DNA of 63,805 nt. Origin: an uncultured Nocardioidaceae bacterium. Lineage in GTDB: Bacteria > Actinomycetota > Actinomycetes > Propionibacteriales > Nocardioidaceae. Below are positions 62,367 to 63,805 of the stretch, one piece after another (the stretch's first letter is position 1; the number at the start of each line of letters is the position of its first letter). Both the position numbers and the translations under genes were made by a program. The notes under the pieces are model-generated. The model did no database searches and was not told where the DNA came from. It was given only the letters and a program-made list of their open reading frames with translations. The stretch covers positions 1 to 63,805 of the forward strand of contig CADCUI010000086.1 in NCBI GenBank assembly GCA_902805845.1, given 5' to 3'.

Positions 62367-63662
62367 ATGTTTGAGCAGATGTGGTCCGACGTCGTCCAGA
62401 TCGGCAGGACCGGGCAGGGCGGCTACCGCCGGCTGCCGTGGACGCCGGCCGAGGAGGAGCTGCACGCGTGGTTCCTCGAGCAGTGCGGCCGGCGCGGGCT
62501 GCGGGTGGAGGAGGACGGGTTCGGCAATGCCGTCGGCTGGTGGGACGTCGACCCCGTCGGCGCTGTGGACGGGGTCGTCACCGGGTCGCACCTCGACTCG
62601 GTCGTGGACGGCGGGGCGTACGACGGTCCGCTCGGCGTGGTCTCCGGCCTGCTGGCTGTCGACGCCCTCCGGGACGCCGGGTTCTCGCCGGCACGGCCGA
62701 TCGGCGTCTCGGTGTTCCGCGCCGAGGAGGGCTCCCGGTTCCCGGTGGCCTGCCTGGGCTCGCGGCTGGCCACCGGCGCGCTGCCGTGGGACCGGGCCAG
62801 GACGCTCCGCGACCGGGACGGGGTCGCGCTGGCGGACCTCGTCGCCGGTCCTGGTGCGGGACTCGCCGCGGGGCCGGACGGTCGCGCGGGCGGCTCGCTG
62901 CTGGCGGGGGTGGGCTGCTTCGTCGAGCTCCACGTCGAGCAGGGTCGCTGCCTGGTCGACAAGGACGCCGCCGTGGGCGTGGCCAGCGGGATCTGGCCCC
63001 ACGGGCGCTACCGCTTCTCCTTCACAGGCGAGGCCAACCACGCAGGCAGCACCCGGATGGAGGACCGCCGTGACCCGATGCTCTCCTATGCCATGACCGT
63101 GCTGGCGGCCAACAAGCAGGCCCGGCTCTCCGGTCACCGGGCGACCTTCGGCCGGGTGGCGGTCGAGCCCAACGGCACAAACGCCGTGCCGTCGCACGTC
63201 ACCGGCTGGCTCGACGCACGCGCCTCCACGGCCGAGGAGCTGCTGGCGCTGGTCGCCGAGGTGGAGCGGCTCGCGGTGGGACGGGCCGCCCGGGACGGGA
63301 CCGACGTCGTGGTGACCCCCGAGTCGGTCACCACGGAGGTGCAGTTCGACGCCGGGCTGGCCGCCGACGTGGCCGGTCTCGGCGGCCAGGGTGGCTGGCC
63401 GGTGATCCCGACCGCCGCCGGCCACGACGCCGGGGTGCTCTCCGCGGCCGGCATCCCCACCGCGATGCTGTTCGTCCGCAACCCCACCGGCATCTCCCAC
63501 TCGCCGTTGGAGCGTGCGGAGGACGCCGACTGCGTCCTCGGCGTCCGGGCGCTCGCCGACGCGCTGAGGCTGGTGGCCGGCTCGTCCGATCGGGCGCGCG
63601 CCATGACCCGCGCCCGATCGGACGCGGCGGACGCGGCGGACGCGGCGGACGAGCGGCCATGA
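62367..63662 (+). CDS. M20-family amidohydrolase (allantoate/N-carbamoyl amino acid hydrolase-like) in hut cluster
   Basis: 431 residues. Dinuclear metal M20 fold: VVTGSHLDSVVDGGAYDGPL (His and Asp ligands), SVFRAEEGSRFPVACLGSRL (Glu pair), FVELHVEQGRCL, GEANHAGSTRMEDRRDPML and a C-terminal PTAAGHDAGVLS with the last His. By fold it resembles allantoate amidohydrolase and N-carbamoyl-L-amino acid hydrolase. Between hutU and hutF it is more likely to hydrolyse a histidine-pathway intermediate such as N-formyl-glutamate, the HutG step. The C-terminal tail is made by palindrome B (63579-63628) and a DAADAADAAD repeat. ATGA overlap with hutF. Confidence 0.85.
   Translation: MFEQMWSDVVQIGRTGQGGYRRLPWTPAEEELHAWFLEQCGRRGLRVEEDGFGNAVGWWDVDPVGAVDGVVTGSHLDSVVDGGAYDGPLGVVSGLLAVDALRDAGFSPARPIGVSVFRAEEGSRFPVACLGSRLATGALPWDRARTLRDRDGVALADLVAGPGAGLAAGPDGRAGGSLLAGVGCFVELHVEQGRCLVDKDAAVGVASGIWPHGRYRFSFTGEANHAGSTRMEDRRDPMLSYAMTVLAANKQARLSGHRATFGRVAVEPNGTNAVPSHVTGWLDARASTAEELLALVAEVERLAVGRAARDGTDVVVTPESVTTEVQFDAGLAADVAGLGGQGGWPVIPTAAGHDAGVLSAAGIPTAMLFVRNPTGISHSPLERAEDADCVLGVRALADALRLVAGSSDRARAMTRARSDAADAADAADERP
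63579..63628. repeat. Long palindromic element B inside the M20 gene
   Basis: Left arm 63579-63598, 10-nt loop, right arm 63609-63628; inner 16 bp pair perfectly. Same 50-bp size and layout as element A at 50868-50917, with paired substitutions (ACTGGG/CCCAGT in A, ATCGGG/CCCGAT in B). It encodes SSDRARAMTRARSD near the protein's C-terminus; a GCGGCGGAC tandem repeat follows to 63654. Confidence 0.7.
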
Positions 63663-63805
63663 CCGACTACGTCCTCGAGCACGCCTGGGTCGACGGCCAG
63701 GTCCAGCCCGATGTCGCGGTGTCGATCGAGCAGGGTCGGTTCGCCCGGGTCTGCGGTGACCCCGCGCCGGGCGCCGAGCGGCTCAGGGGACTCACGCTGC
63801 CAGGC
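63659..63805 (+). CDS. hutF: Formimidoylglutamate deiminase, N-terminal fragment
   Basis: Only 49 residues are in the window: MTDYVLEHAWVDGQVQPDVA, then VSIEQGRFARVCG and GAERLRGLTLPG. This is the opening beta-sandwich of an amidohydrolase-superfamily enzyme, and the LEHAWVDG start with LRGLTLPG is typical of HutF. HutF deiminates formimino-glutamate to N-formyl-glutamate. Start by ATGA overlap with the M20 gene. It runs off the right edge; hutI is expected beyond. Confidence 0.75.
   Translation, partial: MTDYVLEHAWVDGQVQPDVAVSIEQGRFARVCGDPAPGAERLRGLTLPG

Overview
The window is very GC-rich, uses many GTG starts, packs its genes in short operons with ATGA/GTGA overlaps, and encodes menaquinone synthesis (MenB), an F420-type luciferase-like oxidoreductase, a mycothiol-type DinB enzyme and SigB/SigF-like regulation. 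This points to an actinobacterium, most likely Nocardioidaceae (Nocardioides-like); the family assignment is inference. I see no rRNA, CRISPR array, insertion sequence or phage genes. No gap longer than 300 bp lacks a gene. The longest are 30559-30846, 8198-8477, 258-530, 20563-20803, 46569-46799 and 3581-3810; the first five hold the promoters, operators and hairpins listed, and 3581-3810 shows nothing recognisable.

1-16.8 kb: the start of an ethanolamine permease; two secreted CHRD-domain proteins, the second beside a class F sortase; two large STAND-ATPase/LuxR regulators around a secreted DUF5995 protein; a stress block (PRC-barrel/YsnF protein, two membrane proteins, universal stress protein); a small XRE regulator/membrane-protein pair with striking tandem operators; a DODA-type dioxygenase; a lipoprotein; and an RsbW-like ATPase fused to PAS. 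16.9-28 kb: phosphoketolase with a zinc alcohol dehydrogenase, a SigB/F-type sigma factor, MenB, a histidine kinase, an SDR, a DinB-like enzyme and a DEAD-box helicase. Five sites match a GGTTT-N15-17-GGGTA promoter pattern, suggesting one general-stress regulon.

28-44.6 kb is the metabolic centre. A complete bacterial microcompartment (BMC) locus of the Rhodococcus/Mycobacterium (RMM, aminoacetone or 1-amino-2-propanol) type runs on the + strand: class III aminotransferase/phospholyase, CoA-acylating aldehyde dehydrogenase with a C-terminal encapsulation peptide, BMC-T, an unknown protein, BMC-P, BMC-H, a second BMC-T, amino-alcohol kinase, short-chain dehydrogenase, GntR regulator and a glutamine amidotransferase. 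A divergent permease and acetamidase/formamidase sit at its head. Converging on it from the other side is a B12-dependent diol dehydratase operon (GlcG/PduO-C-like protein, fused large+medium subunit, small subunit, reactivase, unknown protein). Both branches would produce propionaldehyde, and the adjacent FadE5-like acyl-CoA dehydrogenase and the EtfD-like reductase at 54.8-57.6 kb serve acyl-CoA oxidation. That the dehydratase feeds the compartment is my inference.

46.8-57.6 kb is mixed housekeeping: CsbD, an Rrf2 regulator, an LLM oxidoreductase, DUF2461, tRNA-Gly(CCC), a GDSL hydrolase, dCTP deaminase, an RHH/DUF4097/small-protein cassette and an MFS transporter. 57.7 kb to the right edge is a histidine utilisation cluster: divergent IclR regulator, hutH, hutU, a nitroreductase on the other strand, an M20 amidohydrolase and the start of hutF.
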